From Actinomyces polynesiensis (GTDB lineage: Bacteria; Actinomycetota; Actinomycetes; Actinomycetales; Actinomycetaceae), in NCBI RefSeq assembly GCF_000820725.1, contig NZ_CCXH01000078.1, positions 1 through 34,387 of the forward strand: 34,387 bases of DNA. Direction: 5' to 3'. Made by a program: the position numbers and the translations under genes. The notes below the pieces were generated by a model. The model was given only the letters and a program-made list of their open reading frames with translations, was not told where the DNA came from and made no database searches. Of the stretch, positions 7,399 through 15,852 are shown piece after piece (position 1 is the first letter of the stretch; each line of letters begins with the position of its first letter).

Positions 7399-8268
7399 AT
7401 GTCCCCCGTGCTGGAACCCCTCAACACCGCTCTCCCGGACCTCTTCCGCGTCATCGACCTCATCGGCGTGCTCCTCAACGGCGTCCTCGGGGGGAGGCTG
7501 GCACGCACCAAGCACTTCGACGCGGTGGGTTTCTCGGTGCTCGCCGTCATCTCGGCGCTGGGCGGGGGGATGGTGCGCGACGTCCTCCTGCAGGTGGGAC
7601 CCCCGGTGGCACTCACCGATCCCTGGTACCTCACCACCGCCCTGGTGGGTGCGGGGATCGCGATGCTCTGGAAGCTGGACTCCAGACCCTGGCGCATCGT
7701 CCTCGTCATCGCCGACGGCACGGTGCTGGGCTGCTGGGCGGCAACCGGGGCCCTCAAGACGCTCTCCGCAGGTTTCGGCATCATGCCGGCGCTGCTGCTG
7801 GGCATCATGACGGCGGTCGGGGGCGGCATGATCAGGGACGTGGCCGCCGGGAACGTCCCCCAGGTGTTCGGCGGCAACAACCTCTACGCCACACCCGCCC
7901 TGGTCTCCGCGGCCGTCATGGTCACCTTCTCCCAGGCGGGGCTGGACATGGTCGGCATGCTCGTCGCCACGGTCGTGGGATCCGGTTTCACCGTGGTCGC
8001 CCACCGTCGCCGCTGGCAGCTCCCGCAGAACCCCGAGTGGACGCTCTCGCTCACCTCCTCCCAGGTGCGCCAGCTCCTCGCCGATCACGGGACGGGGTGG
8101 ACCGTCCGTCGCCGCGACGTCACCCCGCGTGGCGGGCGGGCGGACAGGCGCGGCGCGAGGGGCGCAGGACACGGGAGGGACGCGGACGAGGGCGGCCCCG
8201 GCGGAGTCGGACCGGCCACCAATCCTCCCCAAGACCCCGGGCCCTTCGGGGGTCACGGACGGCCCTGA
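7399..8268 (+). CDS. TRIC/UPF0126-family membrane protein
   Basis: 289-aa polytopic protein made of two similar three-helix repeats. Each carries the family signature GGGxxRD: GGGMVRDVLL at about residues 56-65 and GGGMIRDVAAGNVP at about 140-153. Prokaryotic TRIC proteins form monovalent cation (K+) channels as trimers; some relatives (YicG type) have been linked to glycine uptake. The ATG at 7399 gives a start just before the first helix. The last 70 residues or so are an unusual charged Gly/Arg/Pro tail (from residue 215 on). The stop is followed by a hairpin at 8312-8339. Confidence 0.85.
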   Translation: MSPVLEPLNTALPDLFRVIDLIGVLLNGVLGGRLARTKHFDAVGFSVLAVISALGGGMVRDVLLQVGPPVALTDPWYLTTALVGAGIAMLWKLDSRPWRIVLVIADGTVLGCWAATGALKTLSAGFGIMPALLLGIMTAVGGGMIRDVAAGNVPQVFGGNNLYATPALVSAAVMVTFSQAGLDMVGMLVATVVGSGFTVVAHRRRWQLPQNPEWTLSLTSSQVRQLLADHGTGWTVRRRDVTPRGGRADRRGARGAGHGRDADEGGPGGVGPATNPPQDPGPFGGHGRP

Positions 8269-8282
8269 GGACAGTCGTTCGC

Positions 8283-8297
8283 GAATTGCAGCAATTC
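8283..8297. promoter_or_regulatory. Perfect 7-bp inverted repeat, candidate operator
   Basis: GAATTGCAGCAATTC is symmetric around a central A and stands out as AT-rich in a very GC-rich context. It lies between the TRIC gene and the exopolysaccharide operon, 340 nt before the synthase start. It may bind a dimeric regulator; there is no direct evidence. Confidence 0.4.
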
Positions 8298-8311
8298 ACA
8301 CACGCCTGCCC

Positions 8312-8339
8312 GGACCCGACCTCCCGGAGGCTCGGGACC
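8312..8339 (+). terminator. Hairpin after the TRIC gene
   Basis: CCCGA and CCTC (8315-8323) pair with GAGG and TCGGG (8327-8336), with loop CCG and one bulged C. The outer GG/CC pairs extend it across an A-A mismatch. It lies 43 nt after the stop at 8268. There is no T-tract, as is common in such GC-rich genomes. Confidence 0.5.
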
Positions 8340-8636
8340 AAGGTCCCAACTGCCTCTCACCTGCGCTCCTGCCACCGAAGGTCCGGACGGTGAGGCACTG
8401 CGACCCGGCGTGGCCCCGTCCGACGGGTGCCCGAGGGGCGAGATACCGCTTCCACCCACAGCGTCCACCATGCCTACCCTCGCACCAGTACCGGGAACAC
8501 CTCCAGGCGGGGAGGGCCCGGGGATGACCGATGACGGCCACGGCGGGGGCCGCGAGCCTCGGTCGTGGTGCGGAGTCGAACGATGTCGGCAGATCACTGC
8601 CCATCTCCCCTCCGAACCTCCCTGGAGGTCCCGCCG

Positions 8637-10415
8637 ATGAACACCCCACCCGACTCTCCTTCCCCCCTGCCCCCACCGGAGCGCGGGAGCACCCTCGAGG
8701 ACTTCGAGAAGCTCCTGGCCACGACCGCACGCCAGACCCCGGGCCCGGGCACCGGAACCTTTGCCCACGACCATCCCGGTGACGCCCTCGCCGCCGTCGT
8801 GGACGGGGGCGACCTCACCGGACGCCACGAGGAGACGACACGCACCCGGGGCCCCTCGCCCTCGCTCATGGCGCTCGTGCTGCTGGCCACGATGGGCGTG
8901 ATCGCATATGCGGCGTTCCTGCTCAACCCCGCCCACCGGGGGGACATGCTCCCCTACCTCCTCATCGTCGTGGCCGAGGCGGTCGTGATCCTCAACGCCC
9001 TGCTGGCGATGTGGACCATCCTGTCCTCCGGCTACGACCCGCACGACAGTTCCTTCCACCACGCCTCGAACCACCTCTTCGACCCCGAGGAGATCGTGCG
9101 GGAGGGCATCCAGGACCGGCCGGAGCTCTGGCCGATGCACCTGGGTGGGCGCCCCGTCACCGTCGAGGTGTTCATCACGACCTACGGCGAACCGGTGGAC
9201 GTCCTGAGGCGCACGGTCGTGGCCGCTCTGGCCATGAAGGGCGCCCACCGCACGTGGATCCTGGACGACGGCCGCAGCGACGAGGTGGCGGCACTCGCCC
9301 GGGAACTGGGCGCCCGGTACGTGCGCCGCCCCACCTCGAACGGCGCCAAGGCCGGCAATGTCAACTACGCCCTGACCCTGGCCAAGGGGCCCCTGTTCGC
9401 CATCCTCGACGCGGACTTCGTCCCGCGACCCGACATGCTCACCGAGATGGTCCCCTTCTTCGCGGACCGCACGGCGGCCTTCGTCCAGGGCCCCCAGGTC
9501 TACGGCAACATGGACAACGTCATCTCCCGCGGTGCGGGCTACATGCAGACCGTCTTCTACCGGTTCATCCAGACCGGTCGCAACCAGTTCAACGCCGCGT
9601 TCTGCGTCGGGACGAACGTCATCTTCCGCCGGGAGGCCGTCACCGAGATCGGGGGGATGTACACGGGTTCGAAGTCGGAGGACGTGTGGACCTCGATCCT
9701 GCTCCACGAGCGCGGGTGGCGGTCGATCTACATCGCGCGGACGGTGGCCGTGGGCGACACCCCGGACACGATCGAGTCCTACCTCAAGCAGCAGACGCGC
9801 TGGGCGACGGGCGGGTTCGAACTCCTCTTCACGCACTTCCCGTGGAGCCCCCGGCGCCGACTCACCGTCGACCAGCGCATCCAGTACGGGGTGACCTCCA
9901 CCTTCTACTTCACCGGGATCATGCCCCTGGTGCTCCTCGTCGTCCCCCCGATGCAGATCTTCCTGGACCTGGCCCCGATCGCGGCCTCCACCTCGGTGAC
10001 GACCTGGGTCATCTTCTACCTGGGCTTCTACGGGACCCAGGTGCTCGTCGCCTTCTTCTCGATGGGCTCGTTCCGCTGGGAGGTCCTCCTGCTCTCCATC
10101 GTGACCTTCCCCGCCTATGTCAAGGCCCTGTGGAGTGCTCTGACAGTGCGGGACCAGGCCTGGCAGGCGACGGGGTCGAGACGACGGGCGACCTCGCCCT
10201 TCGCCCACATCCTGCCCCAGATCATCACCGCCGCATTCCTGCTCCTCACCAGCCTGGTGGGGGCCTGGAAGCTCAGCCACACCACGGACGGGGCACTCGC
10301 CCTCGTCTGGAACGGGGTCAACACCCTGATCTTCCTCGGCTTCCTGTTCCAGGCGTCCGTCGAGGCACGTCGCATGCGTCGCGCGCGCCGCGAGGCAGCG
10401 ACCGCACGGCGCTGA
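8637..10415 (+). CDS. Processive GT2 glycosyltransferase, cellulose/beta-glucan synthase-like
   Basis: 592-aa membrane glycan synthase. Two membrane segments (about residues 75-97 and 105-128) precede the cytoplasmic GT-A domain. The D,D,D,Q(Q/R)xRW set is complete: Asp in DDGR near 210-211, the metal-binding DAD at 258-260, the base Asp in SEDVW (349) and QQTRW at 385-389. At least four membrane segments follow, after residue 415. No C-terminal PilZ domain is present, unlike BcsA. It probably polymerises UDP-glucose and extrudes the chain. ATG 8637 has GGAGG 8 nt upstream. It is followed on the same strand by a membrane-fusion-like gene and a GH81 glucanase gene, so a beta-1,3- or mixed-linkage glucan is plausible. 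Linkage and sugar cannot be read from the sequence. Confidence 0.9.
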   Translation: MNTPPDSPSPLPPPERGSTLEDFEKLLATTARQTPGPGTGTFAHDHPGDALAAVVDGGDLTGRHEETTRTRGPSPSLMALVLLATMGVIAYAAFLLNPAHRGDMLPYLLIVVAEAVVILNALLAMWTILSSGYDPHDSSFHHASNHLFDPEEIVREGIQDRPELWPMHLGGRPVTVEVFITTYGEPVDVLRRTVVAALAMKGAHRTWILDDGRSDEVAALARELGARYVRRPTSNGAKAGNVNYALTLAKGPLFAILDADFVPRPDMLTEMVPFFADRTAAFVQGPQVYGNMDNVISRGAGYMQTVFYRFIQTGRNQFNAAFCVGTNVIFRREAVTEIGGMYTGSKSEDVWTSILLHERGWRSIYIARTVAVGDTPDTIESYLKQQTRWATGGFELLFTHFPWSPRRRLTVDQRIQYGVTSTFYFTGIMPLVLLVVPPMQIFLDLAPIAASTSVTTWVIFYLGFYGTQVLVAFFSMGSFRWEVLLLSIVTFPAYVKALWSALTVRDQAWQATGSRRRATSPFAHILPQIITAAFLLLTSLVGAWKLSHTTDGALALVWNGVNTLIFLGFLFQASVEARRMRRARREAATARR

Positions 10416-10785
10416 CCCCGGGAGCCGGCGCGGTCCTGTCCGACACCGAGGGGCAGGTGGTCGGACAGGACCTCCTGCCCGCTCAGGGTCACGGCACCCC
10501 CCGACCGCCCGTCCCGGTGGCGGCGACCCCGTGGGTGGACTCCCGGTCCGCCACCCGGGCCGAGTCCCCGACCGACTCCCCGGTTGCCACCCCACCCGTC
10601 CCCGCGGTCGACTCACCGTCCGGTCCGCGGGACCCGGACCACCGGGCCGCCCGGAGCACCTTCCCCTCCCCGGTCGCCCGGGTCCTCCCGGACCCGACTC
10701 CCGGACCCGGCAGGGGAGCCCCCGCTGCCCTCCCCCCGACCTTCCCCAGTCGGCGCCGACGCGCCCTCGACGATCGGAACACACC
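10416..10785. other. 370-bp gap inside the glycan-synthase operon
   Basis: After the hairpin at 10432-10472 the gap is Pro/Ser-coding-like GC-rich sequence without a convincing gene. A frame continuous with the downstream gene is open from about 10531, but it lacks a good start signal and would push the signal anchor to the middle of the protein. No promoter could be assigned. Confidence 0.45.
10432..10472 (+). terminator. Perfect 13-bp stem-loop after the glycan synthase gene
   Basis: GGTCCTGTCCGAC (10432-10444) pairs perfectly with GTCGGACAGGACC (10460-10472) around a 15-nt loop. It starts 17 nt after the synthase stop. It lacks a T-tract; it may be a partial terminator or mRNA-processing stem that lowers expression of the next two genes relative to the synthase. 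Confidence 0.6.
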
Positions 10786-11517
10786 ATGACCTGGACAATC
10801 CGCCTCAGGCTCCTCACCGGACTCGTGCTCACCGTGGCGATGGTCCTCGGGCTCACCCTCATGCTCAACCGCCGGACCAGCCAGGCGACCTCCACCAATG
10901 CGGTGATCTCCATGGGCACCTACGACATCGGCAGCGAGTACGGCGGCACGGTCCGTGAGCTCCACGTCAAGGAGGGCCAGGTGGTGGAGGCGGGCGATCC
11001 CGTTGCCACGATCCACTCCGGCCTGCTCCAGCACGACCTGACCGCGGGCGAGGTGAGCGCCGCGACCTTCCCCGGCCAGGTGACACCCGATGGGGAACTC
11101 ACCCTGGTCGCGACCGAGCCCGGGACCGTCACCGAGGTCGGCACACGCGTGGACAGTTTCCTGCGCGCGGGATCCGTGGTGACCACGATCAACGTCGCCG
11201 GCTCCCAGTACGTCGAGGCCGAGATGGAACTGGAGGCCCGCGACTACGCCCGTCTCATCGTCGGCGCCCCGGCGACCATCACCCTCCCGGACCGCACCGA
11301 GCTCGCCGGCATGGTCGACGCCGTCTCCGTGACCTCCGAGAACGGGTGGGCCACCGCCACCGTGCGCATCGCCAGTGAGGAACTGGCCGCCACGACGAGC
11401 TCCACGCTCACTGCTCCGGGCACTCCCGTCACGGCTTCGGTGCACCTGCAGGACAACGGTGCGGTCTCCGAGGCCCTCACGACGCTGGACCTCTTCCTCC
11501 AGCGTCTGGGATCATGA
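10786..11517 (+). CDS. Membrane-fusion (HlyD/biotinyl-lipoyl-like) protein of the glycan locus
   Basis: 243-aa protein with one N-terminal signal anchor (LTGLVLTVAMVLGLTLML, about residues 10-27) and an extracytoplasmic remainder. Residues 48-80 form a half lipoyl-like hairpin (GTVRELHVKEGQVVEAGDPV), and a second half follows (PGTVTEVGTRVDSFLRAGSV, about 108-127). A beta-barrel-like region comes next (VEAEMELEARDYARLIVGAPATI split over 145-167). This is the architecture of small HlyD-like adaptors. In Sinorhizobium mixed-linkage glucan synthesis the GT2 BgsA is paired with a similar protein, BgsB. Here it likely supports polymer export. ATG 10786 is the only start directly before the anchor. 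The next gene begins 10 nt after its stop. Confidence 0.75.
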   Translation: MTWTIRLRLLTGLVLTVAMVLGLTLMLNRRTSQATSTNAVISMGTYDIGSEYGGTVRELHVKEGQVVEAGDPVATIHSGLLQHDLTAGEVSAATFPGQVTPDGELTLVATEPGTVTEVGTRVDSFLRAGSVVTTINVAGSQYVEAEMELEARDYARLIVGAPATITLPDRTELAGMVDAVSVTSENGWATATVRIASEELAATTSSTLTAPGTPVTASVHLQDNGAVSEALTTLDLFLQRLGS

Positions 11518-11527
11518 GGGGATGGCC

Positions 11528-13576
11528 ATGGACTCCCCCCGTCTCCACGCACGGCTCGCACTGGGGGCCCTCCTGGCCGTCCTGGCCCTCGGCGGTTGCC
11601 GGGACGCCGGTGCGGAGTACGCCCAGTCCGAGGAGTCCCAGAGCATGGCGGCACCACCCACCGATCTCGCCGCCCTCCCCGAGGAGTCCCTGGCCACACC
11701 TCCGGCACTGAGGCTCGCCGAGGACCTCGTCCCCCCGACGAACCGCTGGTTCTCCGGGTTGGTCTTCCCCGAGGAGGCCCAGCCGGTGTTCCCCAGCCCG
11801 CTGTCCTACACCCCCACCACGGACGGGTTCGAGGTCGGGGTCCCGGAGGTCACGGCCTCCGCCTCCACCATCATGGGTCCGGCCGCCGCGGACGTTCGGG
11901 TGGAGGCGGGTGCCGGGGACTTCCTGGTCACGCGCTACGACGACGCGAGCCTCACCCTGACCCTGCGCGGGCAGGCCGCTGACGGCTCGACGGGCGGGGA
12001 CCTCCTCGACGTCACACTCGCCGAGGGCTCCCCCGTGGTCGGACTCAGCGCCCGCGCCCACCTGGACGTCACGCTCCACGCCCAGTCCTGGGAGGAGCTC
12101 GGCGGGGACGGGCAGTGGGTGGGCAGCTCCGCCTCCGGGCGCGCCTGGGTGGTCACCGCCCCCGCAGGCGCCAGCGCCTCGGGTGGGACGCTGACGGTGC
12201 CACTGGACGCGGACGAGGGCGCCGCCCTCGTCGCCGCACCGGACGGACTGACGCCCACCGCGGGCGACGAGGTCACCGGGGCGGTACCCGTGACCTCCAC
12301 GCGCGCCACCCACTCGACGCAGGACGGGGAGGCGCGGACCACCCTCGACTACCTCACGGCCGACGGTTCCCCGACCCTGCTCACCACGGCCCCGCACCAG
12401 GGGACGTGCGGCACCGAGGTCGGGACCTACCCCTCCGTCAACGGGACTCTCCACGCGTGCTCCGGCAACTCCCTGGAGTGGACGGCACCGGTGGTGGAGG
12501 CCCTGGACCGCCTCGACCTCGGCCGGCTCACGGACGAGGAGAGGGATGAGCTCACCGACCAGGTGCGCACCGATGCGGCCACCGAGAGGGAGCTGCCGGC
12601 GGACACGTACTTCGGGGGCAAGGCCCTGCAGCGCGAGGCCTCCCTCATGCTCATCGCCGAGGAACTCGGGATGGACGCCGAGGCCGCGCAGCTGCGCACC
12701 CGGGTGGGCGACGCACTGCGGACCTGGGCGGAGGCCGAGGGGTGCTCCTCCCGGGACGAGCGCTGTTTCACCTACGACCCCGTCCAGCACCTCGTGGTGG
12801 GCAAGGCGATCGCCTTCGGCTCCGAGACCGCCAATGACGCCCACTTCCACCTGGGCTACTTCCTCAGTGCGGCCGCCATGGTGGGCGCGGGGGATCCGGA
12901 ACTGGCCCAGGAGATCGCACCCGTGATCGACGCCCTGGCCCAGACGGTGGGCGCGGGCAGCACCAGCACCTTCGCGCCACGCCTGCGGACCTTCGACGTC
13001 TACTGGTCCCACTCCTGGGCCTCCGGCTGGGCACCCTTCGCCGACGGGAACAACCAGGAGTCCGTCTCCGAGGCCGTCAACGCGTGGAACGGGCTGGCGT
13101 TGTGGGCGCGCGTGCGCGGGCAGGCTGACCTGGAGGAACGCGCGACCTGGATGCTGTCGATGGAGGCGCACGCCTCGGACGCCTACTGGACGGACTTCGA
13201 CCGGGCGGACCCCGTGTACGAGGGCTTCGACCACAAGGTCGTGTCCCTGGAGTGGGGCGGGAAGAGGGACTGGGCGACCTGGTTCTCCCCCGAGCCCTCG
13301 GCCATGCTGGGGATCCTCGTCATCCCCGCGCCCCCGGTCGCCGACTACCTGGCCGGGGACCCGGGGCGGATCCGGGAGAACCTGGAGGAGGCCCTGGCGG
13401 GGGCCGAGGACCACGACGTGATGTTCGGTGACCAGCTGCTCATGTACCGGTCCCTGGCCGGAGCGGAGGATGCGGCTGAGGCGCTGGACCTGGCACGCGC
13501 CCTGCCGGAGGAACGCATCGACGACGGGAACACCCGTTCCTACCTGCTGGCCTTCGTCATGTCGCACCTGCGCTGA
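11528..13576 (+). CDS. GH81 endo-beta-1,3-glucanase, lipoprotein
   Basis: 682-aa secreted glycoside hydrolase. It has a type II signal peptide with lipobox LGGC, so it is anchored outside the membrane. GH81 marks are TNRWFSGLVF near the N-terminus, HFHLGYFLSAAAMVGAGDP in the helical domain, and the active-site block YWSHSWASGW (about 492-501) followed by DGNNQESVSEAVNAW (about 506-520), which carries the family's paired glutamates. GH81 enzymes cut beta-1,3-glucan internally with inversion. ATG 11528 is preferred over ATG 11522 because GAGGGG lies 6 nt upstream of 11528 but abuts 11522. Its place right behind the synthase and fusion protein mirrors BcsZ-type glucanases that trim or release their own polymer; a purely degradative role is the alternative. 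Confidence 0.88.
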   Translation: MDSPRLHARLALGALLAVLALGGCRDAGAEYAQSEESQSMAAPPTDLAALPEESLATPPALRLAEDLVPPTNRWFSGLVFPEEAQPVFPSPLSYTPTTDGFEVGVPEVTASASTIMGPAAADVRVEAGAGDFLVTRYDDASLTLTLRGQAADGSTGGDLLDVTLAEGSPVVGLSARAHLDVTLHAQSWEELGGDGQWVGSSASGRAWVVTAPAGASASGGTLTVPLDADEGAALVAAPDGLTPTAGDEVTGAVPVTSTRATHSTQDGEARTTLDYLTADGSPTLLTTAPHQGTCGTEVGTYPSVNGTLHACSGNSLEWTAPVVEALDRLDLGRLTDEERDELTDQVRTDAATERELPADTYFGGKALQREASLMLIAEELGMDAEAAQLRTRVGDALRTWAEAEGCSSRDERCFTYDPVQHLVVGKAIAFGSETANDAHFHLGYFLSAAAMVGAGDPELAQEIAPVIDALAQTVGAGSTSTFAPRLRTFDVYWSHSWASGWAPFADGNNQESVSEAVNAWNGLALWARVRGQADLEERATWMLSMEAHASDAYWTDFDRADPVYEGFDHKVVSLEWGGKRDWATWFSPEPSAMLGILVIPAPPVADYLAGDPGRIRENLEEALAGAEDHDVMFGDQLLMYRSLAGAEDAAEALDLARALPEERIDDGNTRSYLLAFVMSHLR

Positions 13577-13601
13577 CCAGCCCCACCCCCCAGACCCCGC
13601 C

Positions 13602-13762
13602 GAAGTCCGCTCAGTTCTGGTGTCGAGGTCCGCTCAGTTCTGGGGTCGAAGTCCGCTCAGTTCTGGGGTCGAAGTCCGCTCAGTTCTGGGGTCGAGGTCC
13701 GCTCAGTTCGGGCCCTGAGGTCCGTCCTGATCAGGGCACGAGGTCCGCCCCCGCCCCGGGCC
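13602..13762 (+). repeat. 23-nt direct-repeat array B (five full units, two decayed)
   Basis: Units start at 13602, 13625, 13648, 13671, 13694, 13717 and 13740, exactly 23 nt apart. Units three and four are identical. The core is GARGTCCGCTCAGTTC, followed mostly by TGGGGTC. The last two units decay after GAGGTCCGTCC and GAGGTCCGCCC. The array fills the space between the convergent glucanase and phosphorylase genes, starting 25 nt after one stop and ending 21 nt before the other. It is the best-preserved copy of the family. Confidence 0.92.
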
Positions 13763-13783
13763 CGCGATCGGCCCTGAACCGGC

Positions 13784-14878
13784 TCAGGCCTGCACGCGGT
13801 CCAGTCGGGCGACGCCGATCGCGCTGTCGGCCATCCCGTAGAAGACGTAGTCCTCGCCCTCGATCCGCTCGATGGCAGTGGGGAAGACGACGTTGGAGAC
13901 GGTGCCTTCGGTCTCCTCGCCGGTCTCCGGGCTCAGCAGCGGCGCCGACGTGCGGGCGATGATCCGGGAGGGGTCGTCGGCGTCGAGGATCATGGCCCCG
14001 GCCTCGTAGCGCACCGACTGCTGGGGGGTGAAGGCGGAACCCTCGATCGCACCGGTGACGCCGTGGTGGATGAGGAGCCATCCCTCCTCCACCCGGATCG
14101 GTGCCGGCCCGGCGCCGATCTTCGACTCCTCCCAGGGGAAGGCGGGGGTGGTCACCTGGCGGTGTCCGAACACGCGGGTGAGGGCGCGCAGGTCTCGCTG
14201 CACGTCCTCCACCGCGACGTAGGAGATCCAGATCGTGGGACGCGCGTCCTCCACGCCTGCGGGCAGCGGGGGCGCGTCGTCGGGACGCACGAAGGTGAGG
14301 TCCCACATCGGGCGGTGGAGCACCGCCAGGGACGGGCGTCCGTCGGGTCCCCGCACCGGCTCGGGCAGGAAGACGACGTCCTTGTTGGGGAAGAGGTTGA
14401 GGTCAGTGTCGAGGTCGTCCTCGTACCCGAACAGGAGCGGACCCAGGCGCGTCCACGACAGGCCGTCCGCGGAGACCGCGAGGGCGGGGTGGGGACCCAG
14501 CGGGCCGAAGGCCACGTAGGTCATGACGTTGAGGCCGATCGCGGGGATCCACGTGTTGCGCGGGTCCTCCACGCCACCGTGGTGGGTGCCGTGCTCCCAC
14601 CCACGGTCGGGGGACAGCACGATCCCCTCACGGACGACGTCCACCGGGACCCCACCCTCGACGAGCACACGCGCACGTCCGATGCGCGACACGTTGCCCG
14701 CGGCGACGAGGCGGGGCAGCAGGTGCAGCTGGCCGTCCGGGGTCCACACGGTGGCGGGGTTGAGGACGCCGTCCACCTCGAGCGGGTCGCCCGAGGGCCG
14801 CATGAGCGTGCCGACCCGGGTGAGGGCGAAGGGCACTGCGGGCACGGTGGTGGTGGTGTTGGGGATGGGGGACGACAT
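13784..14878 (-). CDS. GH130 beta-mannoside phosphorylase
   Basis: 364-aa cytoplasmic enzyme of glycoside hydrolase family 130, which phosphorolyses beta-mannosides to alpha-mannose-1-phosphate plus a shortened sugar. Family motifs appear in order: GVEDPRNTWI (active-site Asp region), FPNKDVVFLPEP with LHRPMWDL, and KIGAGPAPIRVEEGWLLIHH near the centre of the C-terminal half. No signal peptide. The ATG at 14878 has AGGAG 9 nt upstream and lies 62 nt after the permease stop. It is the last gene of the manA-lacI-ABC cluster, so it acts on the imported sugar; ManA handles mannose-6-phosphate. Subfamily (mannosyl-glucose, mannobiose or mannosyl-GlcNAc) is not decided. Confidence 0.9.
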   Translation of the reverse strand: MSSPIPNTTTTVPAVPFALTRVGTLMRPSGDPLEVDGVLNPATVWTPDGQLHLLPRLVAAGNVSRIGRARVLVEGGVPVDVVREGIVLSPDRGWEHGTHHGGVEDPRNTWIPAIGLNVMTYVAFGPLGPHPALAVSADGLSWTRLGPLLFGYEDDLDTDLNLFPNKDVVFLPEPVRGPDGRPSLAVLHRPMWDLTFVRPDDAPPLPAGVEDARPTIWISYVAVEDVQRDLRALTRVFGHRQVTTPAFPWEESKIGAGPAPIRVEEGWLLIHHGVTGAIEGSAFTPQQSVRYEAGAMILDADDPSRIIARTSAPLLSPETGEETEGTVSNVVFPTAIERIEGEDYVFYGMADSAIGVARLDRVQA

Positions 14879-14940
14879 ACGTCGTTGCTCCTGTCGGTGA
14901 TGCGGGACGGGCGGGAAGGGGAGGGCGGGGATCCAGGTCC

Positions 14941-15852
14941 TCAGCCCTTGACGGCGCCGAGGACGCCGTTGACGAGGTAGCGCTGGATGAACACGTACCC
15001 CAGGACCAGGGGCGCGGCGACGATGAGGGTCGCGGCGGCCAGGAGCGGCCAGTTGTTGGAGTAGGTGCCCTTGAAGGCGAACAGGCCTGCCGAGATCGGG
15101 AACTTCGCCTGGTCGGAGAAGAGGACGGTGGCGAGGATGATCTCGTTCCAGATCCACACGGCCTGGAGGATGAACACGGTCGCGAGCGCCGGCTTCGCCA
15201 GGGGGAACACGAAGCGGAACAGGTAGGTCCAGTACCCCACGCCGTCGAGGGCGGCGGCCTCGTCGAGTTCCTTGGGGATCGAGGAGACGAACCCGCTGAA
15301 GAGCAGTGGGCCGATGCCCACGCCGACGCCGACCATGAGGATGTAGCCGATCTGCGTGTTGTACAGGTGCAGGCGCAGCAGCAGCTGGAACTGCGTCATG
15401 AGGGCGTTGGGGAGGAAGAGGACCAGCACGAAGAGGAGGTTCCAGAACTTCGCCCCGCGGATGTAACCGCGGGCCACGGGGAAGCCCATGACGAGGGCGA
15501 TCAGGGTGCCGATGCCGGCTCCGGCGACGGTGTAGAGGACCGTGTTGAAGAAGTAGGAGCCGAAGTTGCCCTTCGACCAGGCCTCCGCGAAGTTGCCCCA
15601 CTCGAAGGAGGAGGCCATGCCGACGGGATTGGAGACGAACTCCGCGGTGCTCTTGAGTGCCGTGTTGAGCAGGTAGAGCAGCGGGTAGACGAACATCACC
15701 ATCAGCAGGGCGACGAACAGGTAGGACACCCAGGGCACGTTGCGGAAGTGCCGACGCGGGGCCACCTCGCGGTGGTCGGCCCCCTGCGGCGCTCCGGTGC
15801 CGGGACGCTGCTGCGTCGCGGGGGAGGACGTGGTGTCGAGTGCGGTGGTCAC
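14941..15852 (-). CDS. CUT1 sugar ABC transporter permease, MalG-type
   Basis: 303-aa inner-membrane permease, second channel subunit of the mannoside importer. A 45-residue Pro/Ala/Thr-rich cytoplasmic head precedes the first membrane segment (SYLFVALLMVMFVYPLLYLL). The EAA loop reads ELDEAAALDGVGYWTYLFRF followed by VFPLAKPAL. The start is GTG at 15852, overlapping the previous permease stop by 4 nt (GTGA), with a purine-rich site inside the upstream gene; this is strong evidence for translational coupling. Typical length for MalG-type subunits. Confidence 0.92.
   Translation of the reverse strand: MTTALDTTSSPATQQRPGTGAPQGADHREVAPRRHFRNVPWVSYLFVALLMVMFVYPLLYLLNTALKSTAEFVSNPVGMASSFEWGNFAEAWSKGNFGSYFFNTVLYTVAGAGIGTLIALVMGFPVARGYIRGAKFWNLLFVLVLFLPNALMTQFQLLLRLHLYNTQIGYILMVGVGVGIGPLLFSGFVSSIPKELDEAAALDGVGYWTYLFRFVFPLAKPALATVFILQAVWIWNEIILATVLFSDQAKFPISAGLFAFKGTYSNNWPLLAAATLIVAAPLVLGYVFIQRYLVNGVLGAVKG

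Larger units (their letters stand above)
8269..8636. other. 368-bp upstream region of the glycan-synthase operon
   Basis: Contains an AT-rich perfect inverted repeat (8283-8297), a GC hairpin (8312-8339) likely ending the TRIC gene, and an imperfect stem joining TGCCTCTCACC near 8350 with GGTGAGGCA near 8390. GGAGG sits 8 nt before the synthase ATG. No open frame in it looks like a gene. Such a long leader before a biosynthetic operon could hold its control region. Confidence 0.5.

Noticed and set aside
10531-10785. N-terminal extension of the fusion-like protein
   Set aside because: The frame is open but low complexity, and the signal anchor would no longer be N-terminal.
11522-11524. ATG 11522 as GH81 start
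   Set aside because: GAGGGG touches this ATG directly; ATG 11528 has a proper 6-nt spacing.
13602-13762. CRISPR array
   Set aside because: Units abut with no unique spacers, 23 nt is short for a CRISPR repeat, and no cas gene is present.
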